Part shown: piece after piece, positions 42,826 through 51,418 of the stretch
How positions within the stretch are numbered: position 1 is the stretch's first letter
Layout: every line of letters starts with the position of its first letter
NCBI RefSeq assembly: GCF_004005855.1
Contig: NZ_SACL01000001.1
Location: 496,001 to 560,000 of the forward strand
Length of the DNA stretch: 64,000 nucleotides
Reading direction: 5' to 3'
DNA from: Rhodovarius crocodyli
GTDB taxonomy: Bacteria > Pseudomonadota > Alphaproteobacteria > Acetobacterales > Acetobacteraceae
Translations under genes and position numbers: made by a program
The notes under the pieces: generated by a model
Told to the model about the DNA's origin: nothing
Database searches by the model: none
What the model saw: the letters and a program-made list of their open reading frames with translations, nothing else

Positions 42826-43860
42826 ATGCGTAATCTGCTTCGTGCGGCGCTGTTCGCCGCACCTTTCCTGGCGGCCGGCGCCGTGAAGGCCCAGGCCCCC
42901 GAACCCCTCACCCTCGAACGATTCGGCAGCTTCCATGTCGGCGGCCGTGAGGTCGTGGTCAGCGGCCAGCCCGTGCGCGAGGTGCTGTTCACCCCCGGCG
43001 GCGTGCCCGCGCGCGTCGACCCGAACGGCACTTATCTGATGGGCTCCATGTACGCCCAGTATTTCGTGCCCCGCCCGCTGCGCGGCAGCGCGCCGCTGCT
43101 GATGTGGCATGGCGGCGGGTTGACGGGCGTGACCTGGGAAACCACCCCGGACGGGCGCGAGGGATGGCAGCACTATTTCCTGCGTCGCGGCTGGCATGTG
43201 GTGGTCAGCGATGCGGTGGAACGCGGGCGCGCCGGCTGGTCCCAGATCCCGGAACAGACCGGTGGCCAGGCGCTGACGCTGACGGTCGACAACCCTTTCG
43301 AGCGTTTCCGCATCGGCAACGGCCAAGGCAGCTATCAGCGGGGCGACCTGCTGCCGGGCAACCAGTTCCCGGCGGACCGCGAGAGCTACATGAACTTCAT
43401 GCGGCAGGTGGTGCCGCGCTTCACCACCACCGATGCGCTGACGCTGGAGTCCTACATCGCCCTGCTGGAGCGTACCGGCCCTTCCGTGGTGATGGTGCAC
43501 AGCCAGGCCGGCCAATTCGGCTGGCGCGCCGCCCAGGCAAGGCCTGACCTGGTACGCGCGCTGGTGCTGATCGAACCCGCCGCCGTGGGTGATCCGGCCC
43601 GCGTCGAGGCGCTGCGCAACGTGCCGGTCCTGATGGTCTACGGCGACTACATCGCGCAGGACGCCCGCTGGCCGACCATCCGCGGCAACGGCGTGCGCTT
43701 TGCCGAAGCGGTGCGCGCAGCGGGCGGCAGCGTGGATGTGGTGGATCTGCCTGAGCGCGGCATCCGGGGGAACAGCCACATGATCATGATGGACCGCAAC
43801 AGCGACGAGGTGGCGAAGCTGGTGCAGGACTGGCTGGCAGCGCGCGGCCTGTGGCGTTGA
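42826..43860 (+). CDS. Secreted alpha/beta hydrolase of unknown substrate
   Basis: 344 residues, signal peptide MRNLLRAALFAAPFLAAGAV ending near KAQ. An HGGGLTG oxyanion-like loop (about 89-95) and a nucleophile elbow VMVHSQAGQFG with serine in H-S-Q-A-G fit an alpha/beta hydrolase; a late histidine in RGNSHMIMMDRN is the likely triad member. Such periplasmic esterase-like proteins are common near other regulators, but nothing here fixes the reaction. GGAGGAAATCCA precedes the ATG. It follows phoB but sits behind a strong hairpin, so it may be a separate unit. Confidence 0.8.
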   Translation: MRNLLRAALFAAPFLAAGAVKAQAPEPLTLERFGSFHVGGREVVVSGQPVREVLFTPGGVPARVDPNGTYLMGSMYAQYFVPRPLRGSAPLLMWHGGGLTGVTWETTPDGREGWQHYFLRRGWHVVVSDAVERGRAGWSQIPEQTGGQALTLTVDNPFERFRIGNGQGSYQRGDLLPGNQFPADRESYMNFMRQVVPRFTTTDALTLESYIALLERTGPSVVMVHSQAGQFGWRAAQARPDLVRALVLIEPAAVGDPARVEALRNVPVLMVYGDYIAQDARWPTIRGNGVRFAEAVRAAGGSVDVVDLPERGIRGNSHMIMMDRNSDEVAKLVQDWLAARGLWR

Positions 43861-43878
43861 CACCCGGAAAACAAAAGA

Positions 43879-43904
43879 GGCCGTCTCTCTTTCGAGAGAC
43901 GGCC
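43879..43904 (-). terminator. Intrinsic terminator of the 98-residue protein gene, copy A
   Basis: On the minus strand GGCCGTCTCTC-GAAA-GAGAGACGGCC is a perfect 11-bp stem with a GAAA loop, followed by CTCTTTTGTTTT. Confidence 0.85.
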
Positions 43905-43955
43905 TGAAGGGGCCGGAGCTTCGGGAGGGGGAGGGAGCCGCCCCGGCCCGAAGGT

Positions 43956-44252
43956 TCAGCCGCGGCTGTTGACCCACACGGTGCGGTCGCGGCCCGCGAT
44001 GTTCTGCACAACCGGCGTCATGCCCGCCACGCCCTGCTGCACGGGGCCATCATTGGTGTAGCCCAGCACCGGGCGGCCCTGGTCCACGCGGATCACGGCA
44101 ACACTGCCGCCACCCACGATGTTGCCGCGATTGGCTTCGTCATAGACGACATGCTGGCTGGCGAAGTCACCTTCCAGTTGCGGGCCCTGCGCGAAAGCGG
44201 AGGTGGAAGCCATCAGGGCGACGGCGGCGGCGGCAAAAGCGAAGCGGTTCAT
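43956..44252 (-). CDS. Small secreted protein of unknown function (duplicate A)
   Basis: 98 residues with a signal peptide (MNRFAFAAAAVALMASTSAF, cleaved after AFAQ). The mature 76 residues include DFASQHVVYDEANRGNIVGG and GRPVLGYTNDGPVQQG; it is soluble and has no cysteine. No family is recognised. The protein is identical to that of the gene at 45435-45731. The leader contains a GGGCGGC/GCCGCCC hairpin at 44275-44292, and a terminator follows the gene. Confidence 0.8.
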   Translation of the reverse strand: MNRFAFAAAAVALMASTSAFAQGPQLEGDFASQHVVYDEANRGNIVGGGSVAVIRVDQGRPVLGYTNDGPVQQGVAGMTPVVQNIAGRDRTVWVNSRG

Positions 44253-44366
44253 GGTCTCGGTCTCTCATCTGAGGGGGCGGCCCGTGCCGCCCTTCGGTGA
44301 GACAGAGATGCTCCCTCACGCCGAAACTCTCCAATCGAGCCTCGGCATCGGCATCATACGCGCCGG

Positions 44367-45284
44367 TTATGATGACACCGCGGCAGGCCTGATACCCCTG
44401 AGGCGCGCGGGAAGCTCGGCAATGAAGGTATCCGCCAGCGCCCTGACCCGCGCCGGCATGTGCCGCACGGAGGGCCAGACAAGAAAGATGGAGGGACCGG
44501 CCGCGCGCCAGTTCGGCAATACCCGCTGCAACCCGCGCGTCGCCGCACCGTATTTCGGGGCCAGCGTGATGCCGAGCCCCGCCTGGGACAGCGCCATGGT
44601 TCCCAGCAGCTCGTCGGCCCGGTGATGGACCGTCACAGGCAGGCTCATCCCTACGCCGCCTTCGGTCTCCGATTCGAGTTGCCAGTAGCCACGGCCGCCA
44701 TCCAGGGCGCTGCCGATCAGACTGTGCTGCGCCAGGTCGTCAGGGGTTTCGGGCATCCCGTGCCGGGCGAGATAGGCCGGAGACGCATATAGTGCGATCT
44801 CGACGATCCCGAGCTTGCGCACGACAAGATCCTGGCCGCCGGGTCGCCCGCCTCGGATGGCCAGGTCGATGTTGGCCGCGGACAGATCGAGGGACTGCAT
44901 GCCGAGCAGGCTCTCGACCTTCACGTCGGGGTTCTGCGCGGTGAAGCCTGCGATGATCGATGCCAGGATATCGGTGAACAGCATGGTGGTGGTGGCCAAC
45001 CGGATACTGCCCGAGAGCGCGCCGCGCTGCGCGGCCACACCCGTTTCCACCTCATCCAGGCGGTCCAGTATGTCCACGGCCTGCTGGTAGAAATCCTGGC
45101 CGGCCTCAGTCACCGAGACGCCGCGTTTGCTCCGCCGCAGCAACTCTACGCCCAACCTGGATTCCAGATTGGCCAAGGTGCGTGAAACGGCCGGCTGGCT
45201 GACATGCAGCAACTCGGCTGCGTGGGTGACGTTCCCGACCTCTACGGTGCGGCGAAAGACCTGCAATTCGTGAAAGCGATCCAT
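44367..45284 (-). CDS. LysR-family transcriptional regulator
   Basis: 305 residues. N-terminal winged helix-turn-helix (residues 1-62) with NVTHAAELLHVSQPAVSRTL and LGVELLRRSKRGVSVTEAG, then the effector-binding domain. It is of the CrgA/DmlR branch by overall form, which often has a neighbouring target operon, but here the neighbours are the duplicated small-protein genes. Its stop codon lies inside the right end of repeat copy A. No divergent partner gene is present, unlike the usual LysR layout; its regulated target is not evident. Confidence 0.9.
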   Translation of the reverse strand: MDRFHELQVFRRTVEVGNVTHAAELLHVSQPAVSRTLANLESRLGVELLRRSKRGVSVTEAGQDFYQQAVDILDRLDEVETGVAAQRGALSGSIRLATTTMLFTDILASIIAGFTAQNPDVKVESLLGMQSLDLSAANIDLAIRGGRPGGQDLVVRKLGIVEIALYASPAYLARHGMPETPDDLAQHSLIGSALDGGRGYWQLESETEGGVGMSLPVTVHHRADELLGTMALSQAGLGITLAPKYGAATRGLQRVLPNWRAAGPSIFLVWPSVRHMPARVRALADTFIAELPARLRGIRPAAVSS

Positions 45285-45357
45285 GGTGTGCCGAAATAGG
45301 GTGCCGGACGGTACAGTCCATCATCTATTCACGCAGGGCACCCCTGAAAATGAAAAA

Positions 45358-45383
45358 GGCCGCCCCTCCTTCGAGAGACGGCC
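45358..45383 (-). terminator. Intrinsic terminator of the 98-residue protein gene, copy B
   Basis: The minus-strand stem GGCCGTCTCTC-GAAG-GAGGGGCGGCC keeps all 11 pairs, two now G-U, and is followed by TTTTTCATTTT. The substitutions relative to copy A preserve pairing only in the minus-strand transcript. Confidence 0.8.
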
Positions 45384-45434
45384 TGAAGGGGCCGGAGCTT
45401 CGGGAGGGGGAGGGAGCCGCCCCGGCCCGAAGGT

Positions 45435-45731
45435 TCAGCCGCGGCTGTTGACCCACACGGTGCGGTCACGGCCCGCGATGTTCTGCACCACCGGCGTCAT
45501 GCCCGCCACGCCCTGCTGCACGGGGCCATCATTGGTGTAGCCCAGCACCGGGCGGCCCTGGTCCACGCGGATCACGGCAACGCTGCCGCCACCCACGATG
45601 TTGCCGCGATTGGCTTCGTCATAGACGACATGCTGGCTGGCGAAGTCACCCTCCAGTTGCGGGCCCTGCGCGAAGGCGGAGGTGGAAGCCATCAGGGCGA
45701 CGGCGGCGGCGGCAAAAGCGAAGCGGTTCAT
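45435..45731 (-). CDS. Small secreted protein of unknown function (duplicate B)
   Basis: 98 residues, identical in sequence to the product of the gene at 43956-44252; nucleotide differences between the two are silent. Same signal peptide (ending AFAQ), same leader hairpin (GGGCGGC/GCCGCCC at 45754-45771) and its own terminator. It is probably the older copy, since it follows amiC directly and the LysR gene lies between the copies; that order is inferred. Confidence 0.8.
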   Translation of the reverse strand: MNRFAFAAAAVALMASTSAFAQGPQLEGDFASQHVVYDEANRGNIVGGGSVAVIRVDQGRPVLGYTNDGPVQQGVAGMTPVVQNIAGRDRTVWVNSRG

Positions 45732-45858
45732 GGTCTCGGTCTCTCATCTGAGGGGGCGGCCCGTGCCGCCCTTCGGTGAGACAGAGATGCTCCCTCACGC
45801 CGAAACTCTCCAATCGAGCCTCGGCATCGGCATCATACGCGCCGGTTATGATACTTTT

Positions 45859-46728
45859 TCAGGTGACGATGCGTCGCCCGAGATAGGCATGGATGCCTTC
45901 GGCCAGCGAGTCCGCAAGCCGCGCCCGCCAGGCCGGGCGATTGAGCGCCGCCTCGTCGCTCGGGTGAGACAGGAAGCCCAGCTCGACCAGCGCGCTGGGT
46001 ACATCAGGCGCCTTGAGGACCACGAAACCCGCGCGCCGATGCGGGTTGGAGAGCAGGGGTACGTCACCCGTGAAGGCCGCCAGGGTTGCGCTCGCGACGC
46101 GCTCGCTACCCCGACGCGTCTCATCCCGCATCAGCGAGAGCAGAATCCGCTGCACGTCCGGCGGGACCGACGGCAGGCGAAGGCCCCCGACCTGGTCCGC
46201 CAGGTTCTCACGCCGCGCCAAGGCCGCGGCCAAGGGATCCGAAGCCGTTTCCGACAATGTGTAGACACTGGCCCCTCGCGCCTCGCGGGTCGGCGCGCTG
46301 TCGGCGTGGATGGACAGCAGCAGCGCCGCATCGCGCTGTCGCGCAAAGGCAACGCGGCCCGCCAGCGGCACGAACCGATCCTGGGTTCTGGTCATGGCCA
46401 CGCGGCACTTGCCACCCGCCTCGAGCCGTCGACGCAGCTCCTGCGCGACGGCCAGGACGATACGCTTCTCCTGTGTGCCGTTGCGCCCGGTGGCCCCCGG
46501 GTCACGACCGCCATGGCCCGGGTCAAGCACAACCAGCGGCAATGCGGCCCGGGTGGAAGGTGCCGGCGCGGCCGGCGCCGCCCTGGGGCGTCGTGGACGC
46601 GCGGCAGGACGAGATCTCTGAGAGGCCTCCCGGGCCTCGGCGGTGGGCACGTCGCCCAGACCGAAACCGGCACTTCCGATGAAAGCCCCAAGCAACGACC
46701 TGCGCGACCATCTCGGATCGCTTGTCAT
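45859..46728 (-). CDS. N-acetylmuramoyl-L-alanine amidase (AmiC type)
   Basis: 289-residue zinc amidase that cleaves peptidoglycan stem peptides during cell division. A twin-arginine signal (SRRSLLGAFIGSAGFG) and a proline/arginine-rich linker precede the Amidase_3 domain (about 64-285): VVLDPGHGG holds the zinc His72, Glu87 follows in GTQEKRIVLA, then LLLSIHADSAP and the catalytic glutamate in SALVELGFLSH. The AMIN targeting domain of Escherichia coli AmiC is absent. Divergent from rne, a layout common in alphaproteobacteria. Confidence 0.9.
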   Translation of the reverse strand: MTSDPRWSRRSLLGAFIGSAGFGLGDVPTAEAREASQRSRPAARPRRPRAAPAAPAPSTRAALPLVVLDPGHGGRDPGATGRNGTQEKRIVLAVAQELRRRLEAGGKCRVAMTRTQDRFVPLAGRVAFARQRDAALLLSIHADSAPTREARGASVYTLSETASDPLAAALARRENLADQVGGLRLPSVPPDVQRILLSLMRDETRRGSERVASATLAAFTGDVPLLSNPHRRAGFVVLKAPDVPSALVELGFLSHPSDEAALNRPAWRARLADSLAEGIHAYLGRRIVT

Positions 46729-47343
46729 GAAATCAGCACTTTCCGGCCTCCTGAACGGCGGCCGGCCCCTGTCAGTAGCAGCGCATCCCCCGATACGCTG
46801 CCTGAATATTAAGCCGAAGCGGCCGCCTTTGCACCCGCTTTGTTCGCAAGGCCGCAGCCACCCCCCGGAGGCTGCCGAAATCCAGGCACTTGCGAGGGCC
46901 CGACACGCTGTTATGGTGAGGCGCCCGGCGATGCAGAAGCTGGGCGCATGCTGGCCTCGGCGCCCGCCCCGGTTCGGGGGGGCTCACCGTGCCGCTCACG
47001 GCCTTCGGGTTCGGTCGGACCGACCTTCCCCGATTTTGCCGAGAGCCGCCAGGCAGGCGCCCATGCAAGCACCCGCGGCCCGCCCGTCCGCTTCATGTGG
47101 CAGAGGGCCGCTGGTTGCCATCGTTGACCCGCTTGAAGCGCCGGATGGCGCCGATCGCGGTTGGGCGTGAGTGATCCGACGCGGATCTGGGGCGTTCCCC
47201 AAGGCCGCGTCGCCCGAGACAAGGATTGCGCAACGCCGCCATGGCTTGCCCGACGACACATTGCCGGTCCTTCTCGGTTTCCGAGACCCCATGCCGCCCC
47301 GGTAGAGCGCCCACGCGCCTGCGGGGCCTGGAGCAACATTGTC
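46729..47343. other. 615-bp non-coding region between amiC and rne
   Basis: No credible gene is seen on either strand here. It must hold the divergent amiC and rne promoters and probably a long rne leader. It contains a 13-bp palindrome GGTCGG-A-CCGACC at 47013-47025 and several GC-rich inverted segments such as the one near 46967-46985. RNase E mRNA leaders in other bacteria are structured and used for autoregulation, so this may be such a leader; that is inference. Confidence 0.5.
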
Positions 47344-50196
47344 ATGACCAAGCGGATGCTGATCGATGCATCCCACGCGGAAGAAACCCGCGTGGCGGTG
47401 CTGGATGGGTCGCGACTTGAGGAATTCGACCTCGAAGCCGCCCATCGCCTCCCGCTCAAGGGCAACATCTACCTGGCCAAGGTGGTTCGCGTCGAACCCA
47501 GCCTGCAGGCCGCCTTCGTAGAATACGGCGGCAACCGCCACGGATTTCTCGCCTTCGGCGAAATTCACCCCGACTACTATCAGATTCCCGTCGCCGACCG
47601 GCAGAAGCTGATCGAGCTGCAGGAAGCCGAGGCCCGCGAGGCGGCCGACGAAGAGGAGCGCGCCGCAGCCCGTTCCGCCGAACGCCGCGCCCGCAAGGCT
47701 GCCGTCGCAGAACAGCGCCGCAGTGCCGAGGCCGGGCTGGAAGCGGCCCTGGCCGCCGAGGCGGAGGAGCCCCGCGAGGCTGAACTTCCTGGCGATCTCA
47801 CGGATTCCGAGACGCCGGCCGCCGAGGCCAGTGCCGACGCCGCCGCCGGCGTCGAGTCCATCGACCAGGACATGGCGCCGCCCGAGGTGATCGGCGAGGC
47901 CGCGCCCGCCGAGGCCGCCCCCGTCGAGGACGAGGACGATGACGAGGGCCCCTCCGAGGACCCGACCGCCCGCCGCGTGCCGCCCAAGTTCCTGCGCAAC
48001 TACAAGATCCAGGAAGTCATCCGCCGCCGGCAGATCCTGCTGATCCAGGTCGTGAAGGAAGAGCGCGGCGGCAAGGGTGCCGCGCTGACCACCTATATCT
48101 CCCTGGCCGGCCGCTATTCCGTGCTGATGCCGAACAGCCCGCGCGGCGGCGGCGTCTCCCGCAAGATCACCTCCGTCTCCGACCGCCGCCGCCTGCGTGA
48201 AGCGATCGACGAGCTGGACCTGCCCAACGGCATGTCCCTCATCATTCGCACCGCCGGCGCCCAGCGCCCGAAGCCCGAGATCAAGCGCGACTGCGAGTAC
48301 CTGCTGCGCCTGTGGGACAACATCCGCGAGCGCACGCTGCAGTCGATTTCGCCTGCGCTGATCTATGAGGAAGCCGATCTCATCAAGCGTTCCATCCGCG
48401 ACGGCTATGCCCGTGACGTGGATGAGATCGTGGTGGATGGCGAGGACGCCTACCAGCAGACCCGCGACTTCATGCGCATGCTCATGCCTGAGAATGCGCG
48501 CAAGATTCAGGCCTATCGCGACGGCCCGATGCCGCTCTTTGCCCGTTTCGGGGTGGAGAACCAGCTCGACGCCATGCACTCGCCCACGGTGCAGCTGAAG
48601 TCCGGCGGCTATCTGGTCATCAACCAGACCGAAGCGCTGGTCGCCATCGACGTGAACTCGGGCCGCGCCACGCGTGAGCGCAACATCGAGGACACGGCCT
48701 ACCGCACCAACCTCGAAGCCGCCGACGAGATCGCCCGGCAGCTGCGCCTGCGCGATCTGGCCGGCCTCATCGTGGTCGACTTCATCGACATGGAGTCCTC
48801 CAAGCACGATGCCTCGGTCGAGCGCCGGCTGAAGGACGCCCTGCGTGGCGACCGCGCCCGCATCCAGGTCGGCCGGATCAGCCATTTCGGCCTGCTGGAG
48901 ATGTCTCGCCAGCGCCTGCGGCCCAGCCTGATCGAGCAGACCTTCGTCACCTGCGAACATTGCGCCGGCCGTGGCCTGGTCCGCAGCCCCGAAAGTGCGG
49001 CGATCCATGTGCTGCGCGCGATCGAGGAGGAAGGCTCCAAGCGCCGTGCCGCCGAGATCATGGTGCATGTGCGCGCCGAAGTGGCGATGTACCTGCTGAA
49101 CAAGAAGCGCGATCGGCTGAGCCAGATCGAGGAGCGCTTCGGCATGGCCGTGCAGTTCGGGGTGGACAATACCCTGACCGGCACCACCCTGCTGCGGATC
49201 GATCGCCTGCGCGCCAGCGAGGCACGCCCGGCGGATGAGCGCCCGAGCGGTGCCGTTCGCATGGACTACAGCCCCGAGCCGGTGGTCGAGGAAGCCGCCG
49301 CAGAGGAGCCGGTCGACGAGGCCGAGGAGACCGCCGAGGGCGAGGCCGCAGCCAATGGCGAAAGCGCGGATGGCCGCCGTCGCCGCCGTCGCCGCCGCCG
49401 TGGTCGCGGCCGCGACGAGCAGGGCCAGCCCGAAGCCGGCGAGAAGGCCGAGGGCGACGCCCCCGCCGCCGAGGAAGCGCCCGAGGCTGCCGCCGAGGAA
49501 GAGGCCGAGTCCGAAGACGCAGCCCCTGCCGAGGCCGGTGCCGATGACAGCTTCAGCGAGGACGGTCCGCGCCGTCGCCGCCGTGGCCGCCGCGGTGGCC
49601 GCAACCGTCGCGAGCCCGGCCAGGATGGCGAAACCGTCGCCGAGGATGAGGAAGCCCCCGCGGCCAAGGCCGAGCAGCCGCCCGCCCCGGCGCCTGCACC
49701 GGAGCGCCCGCGCCCCGCGCCCAAGCCGACCTGGCAGGGACCGACCCCGGCTGACCCCTTCGCCAATGCCGTGGACCCGATCCTGGCGGCCATGGAAGCG
49801 GCGGAATTGGCGGCGGAACAGGCAGCCGCCAGCCGTCCGGCCGCAGCGCCTGTCGCCCTGGCGGTCGCCGAGGCACCTGCCCCCGTGCCGGCTCCGGCCC
49901 CGGCTCCTACGCCGGCCCCTGCCGCTGCCCCGGCCCCTGTGGTTGCAGCCGCGCCCGCCCCGGAGCCCGTCGTGGCCTCCAACGAGCCGGTGATCGCGCC
50001 GCTAGTGCAGCCGAAGCGCCTGGCCGTCACCGAATCCTCGGTGCCCGCCAGCGCCCCGGCGCCTGAGGTCGCCCCCCTGCCGCCGGCGGCTACGCCGCAG
50101 GAAGGGGTGGAAGCGGTGTCCGCCGCGCCGGTGCAGCCCAAAGTGATCAGCGAGACCGACGGCGCGCCCAAGCGCGGCGGCTGGTGGCGCCGCTGA
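47344..50196 (+). CDS. rne: Ribonuclease E/G
   Basis: 950-residue endoribonuclease that starts mRNA decay and processes rRNA and tRNA. The S1 domain begins at GNIYLAKVVRVEPSLQAAFV but is interrupted after about residue 80 by about 130 acidic Ala/Glu residues before RRVPPKFLRNYKIQEV. The catalytic domain has the Mg2+ aspartates in AIDVNSGR (about 435) and VVDFIDM (about 477), and the zinc-link cysteines in TCEHCAGRG (about 536). The C-terminal 300 residues are disordered, with arginine runs (GRRRRRRRRRGRGRDE and PRRRRRGRRGGRNRREPG) that likely bind RNA, then Ala/Pro/Val repeats, the place where degradosome partners attach. The ATG at 47344 follows a long leader. Confidence 0.95.
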   Translation: MTKRMLIDASHAEETRVAVLDGSRLEEFDLEAAHRLPLKGNIYLAKVVRVEPSLQAAFVEYGGNRHGFLAFGEIHPDYYQIPVADRQKLIELQEAEAREAADEEERAAARSAERRARKAAVAEQRRSAEAGLEAALAAEAEEPREAELPGDLTDSETPAAEASADAAAGVESIDQDMAPPEVIGEAAPAEAAPVEDEDDDEGPSEDPTARRVPPKFLRNYKIQEVIRRRQILLIQVVKEERGGKGAALTTYISLAGRYSVLMPNSPRGGGVSRKITSVSDRRRLREAIDELDLPNGMSLIIRTAGAQRPKPEIKRDCEYLLRLWDNIRERTLQSISPALIYEEADLIKRSIRDGYARDVDEIVVDGEDAYQQTRDFMRMLMPENARKIQAYRDGPMPLFARFGVENQLDAMHSPTVQLKSGGYLVINQTEALVAIDVNSGRATRERNIEDTAYRTNLEAADEIARQLRLRDLAGLIVVDFIDMESSKHDASVERRLKDALRGDRARIQVGRISHFGLLEMSRQRLRPSLIEQTFVTCEHCAGRGLVRSPESAAIHVLRAIEEEGSKRRAAEIMVHVRAEVAMYLLNKKRDRLSQIEERFGMAVQFGVDNTLTGTTLLRIDRLRASEARPADERPSGAVRMDYSPEPVVEEAAAEEPVDEAEETAEGEAAANGESADGRRRRRRRRRGRGRDEQGQPEAGEKAEGDAPAAEEAPEAAAEEEAESEDAAPAEAGADDSFSEDGPRRRRRGRRGGRNRREPGQDGETVAEDEEAPAAKAEQPPAPAPAPERPRPAPKPTWQGPTPADPFANAVDPILAAMEAAELAAEQAAASRPAAAPVALAVAEAPAPVPAPAPAPTPAPAAAPAPVVAAAPAPEPVVASNEPVIAPLVQPKRLAVTESSVPASAPAPEVAPLPPAATPQEGVEAVSAAPVQPKVISETDGAPKRGGWWRR

Positions 50197-50204
50197 ACTG
50201 ACGA

Positions 50205-50259
50205 CAAGGGGGTGGGGCCATGCCCTGCCCCCTTGCTCTATGGGGCCTGAAGCCCCATA
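50205..50259 (+). terminator. Two consecutive hairpins between rne and prfB
   Basis: First stem CAAGGGGG (50205-50212) with CCCCCTTG (50228-50235); second stem TATGGGGC (50239-50246) with GCCCCATA (50252-50259). The second ends 8 bp before the prfB start. No U-run, so these may process or attenuate rather than end the rne transcript; the second could affect prfB ribosome access. Confidence 0.55.
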
Positions 50260-50267
50260 CCCCGCCC

Positions 50268-51399
50268 ATGCGAGCTGACGCCACACAACTGCACGAGCAG
50301 ATCACCGCTTCGGTGTCCCTGCTGAGGAGGCATCTTTGACTGGGATGCCGCTTCCCGCCGCCTCGAAGAGCTGAACGCTCGGGCCGAGGACCCCACCCTC
50401 TGGAATAACGCCGACGAAGCGCAGAAGCTCATGCGTGAGCGCACGCGGCTGGATACCCAGATCAACGGCGTGCTCAAGCTTGAGCAGGACGTGCGTGACG
50501 CGCTGGAGCTGGTGGAGCTGGCCGAGGCCGAGGGCGACACCGATACCGCCGATGCGGCCGTCGCCGACCTCGTGGCCTTCGCCGCCGACGCGAAGCACCG
50601 CGAGATCGAAAGCCTGCTGTCGGGCGAAGCCGACCAGAACGACGCCTACCTCGAAGTCAACGCCGGCGCCGGCGGCACGGAAGCCCAGGACTGGGCCCAG
50701 ATGCTGCTGCGCATGTACATGCGCTGGGCCGAAGCCCGCGGCTTCAAGGTGACGCTGACCGAACAATCCGAAGGCGAGCAGGCGGGCATCAAATCCGCCA
50801 CGCTGCAGGTGTCGGGCAGCAATGCCTATGGCTGGCTCAAGACCGAAAGCGGCGTGCACCGCCTGGTGCGCATCAGCCCCTTCGACGCCGCAGCCCGCCG
50901 CCAGACCAGCTTCGCCAGCGTCTATGTCTACCCGGTGATCGACGACAAGATCGAGATCGACATCAACCCGGCCGACCTCAAGACCGATACCTTCCGCGCT
51001 TCCGGCGCCGGTGGTCAGCACGTGAACAAGACGGAATCGGGCGTGCGCTTCACGCATATCCCGACCGGCATCGTCGCGGCCTCCACCCAGGACCGCAGCC
51101 AGCACCGCAACCGCGTGATCGCGATGGAGATGCTGAAGGCGCGCCTGTATGAGTTGGAACTGCGCAAGCGCGAGGCGGTGAACGACGCGACCGAGGCCGG
51201 CAAGACCGACATCGGCTGGGGCCACCAGATCCGCAACTATGTCCTGCAGCCCTATCAGCTGGTGAAGGACCTGCGCACCAACCTCGAAAAGGGCAACCCG
51301 GACGCGGTGCTGGACGGCGAGATCGACGAGTTCATGGCCGCCGCCCTGGCCCAGCGCGCCGGCAGCACCCGTAGCGAGGCCAGCGCCAACGCGCGCTGA
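50268..51399 (+). CDS. prfB: Peptide chain release factor 2, expressed by programmed +1 frameshift
   Basis: RF2 reads UAA and UGA stop codons. The first 23 codons from ATG 50268 end at an in-frame TGA (50337-50339); a +1 shift at CTT then continues from GAC 50338 to give 376 residues in all, near the 365 of Escherichia coli. The stop-codon reading motif SPF is at 203-205 and the catalytic GGQ at 248-250. Between them lie the domain-II/IV helices; [17 protein letters not shown] follows GGQ. A start at 50431 would drop about 54 residues and is not favoured. The shift lets low RF2 raise its own synthesis. Confidence 0.95.
50325..50340 (+). promoter_or_regulatory. prfB programmed frameshift signal
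   Basis: AGGAGG, a spacer CAT, then CTT-TGA-C. The Shine-Dalgarno-like hexamer is three bases before CTT, the same geometry as AGGGGG-TAT-CTT-TGA-C in Escherichia coli prfB. Confidence 0.93.
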
Positions 51400-51418
51400 C
51401 CCTGGTTGACATCCCGCC

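Larger units (their letters stand above)
43864..44373. repeat. 510-bp direct repeat, copy A
   Basis: Gap-free match, offset 1479, to 45343-45852, with only scattered substitutions; most of those seen lie in the terminator region and at silent codon positions. It carries a 98-codon gene, its leader and its terminator. The right edge (44367-44373) includes the stop codon of the LysR gene, and divergence from copy B begins at 44374. Confidence 0.9.
45343..45852. repeat. 510-bp direct repeat, copy B
   Basis: Second copy, see 43864-44373. Its right edge is six bases from the amidase stop codon (45859), just as copy A ends at the LysR stop, so in both cases the repeat begins directly behind a minus-strand gene. 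Together the copies flank the LysR gene as direct repeats and could delete it by recombination. Confidence 0.9.

Noticed and set aside
41173-43977. 934-codon minus-strand frame across pstB-phoU-phoB and the hydrolase
   Set aside because: It is opposite four well-supported genes and shows only low-complexity His/Gly/Ala-rich protein, a common high-GC artefact.
46996-49068. 690-codon minus-strand frame over the 5' half of rne
   Set aside because: It is opposite RNase E, which has catalytic residues and S1 sequence; the frame has no recognisable protein.
50431-51399. prfB taken to start at 50431
   Set aside because: It would omit the N-terminal helices of RF2 and ignore the classic frameshift signal at 50325-50340.
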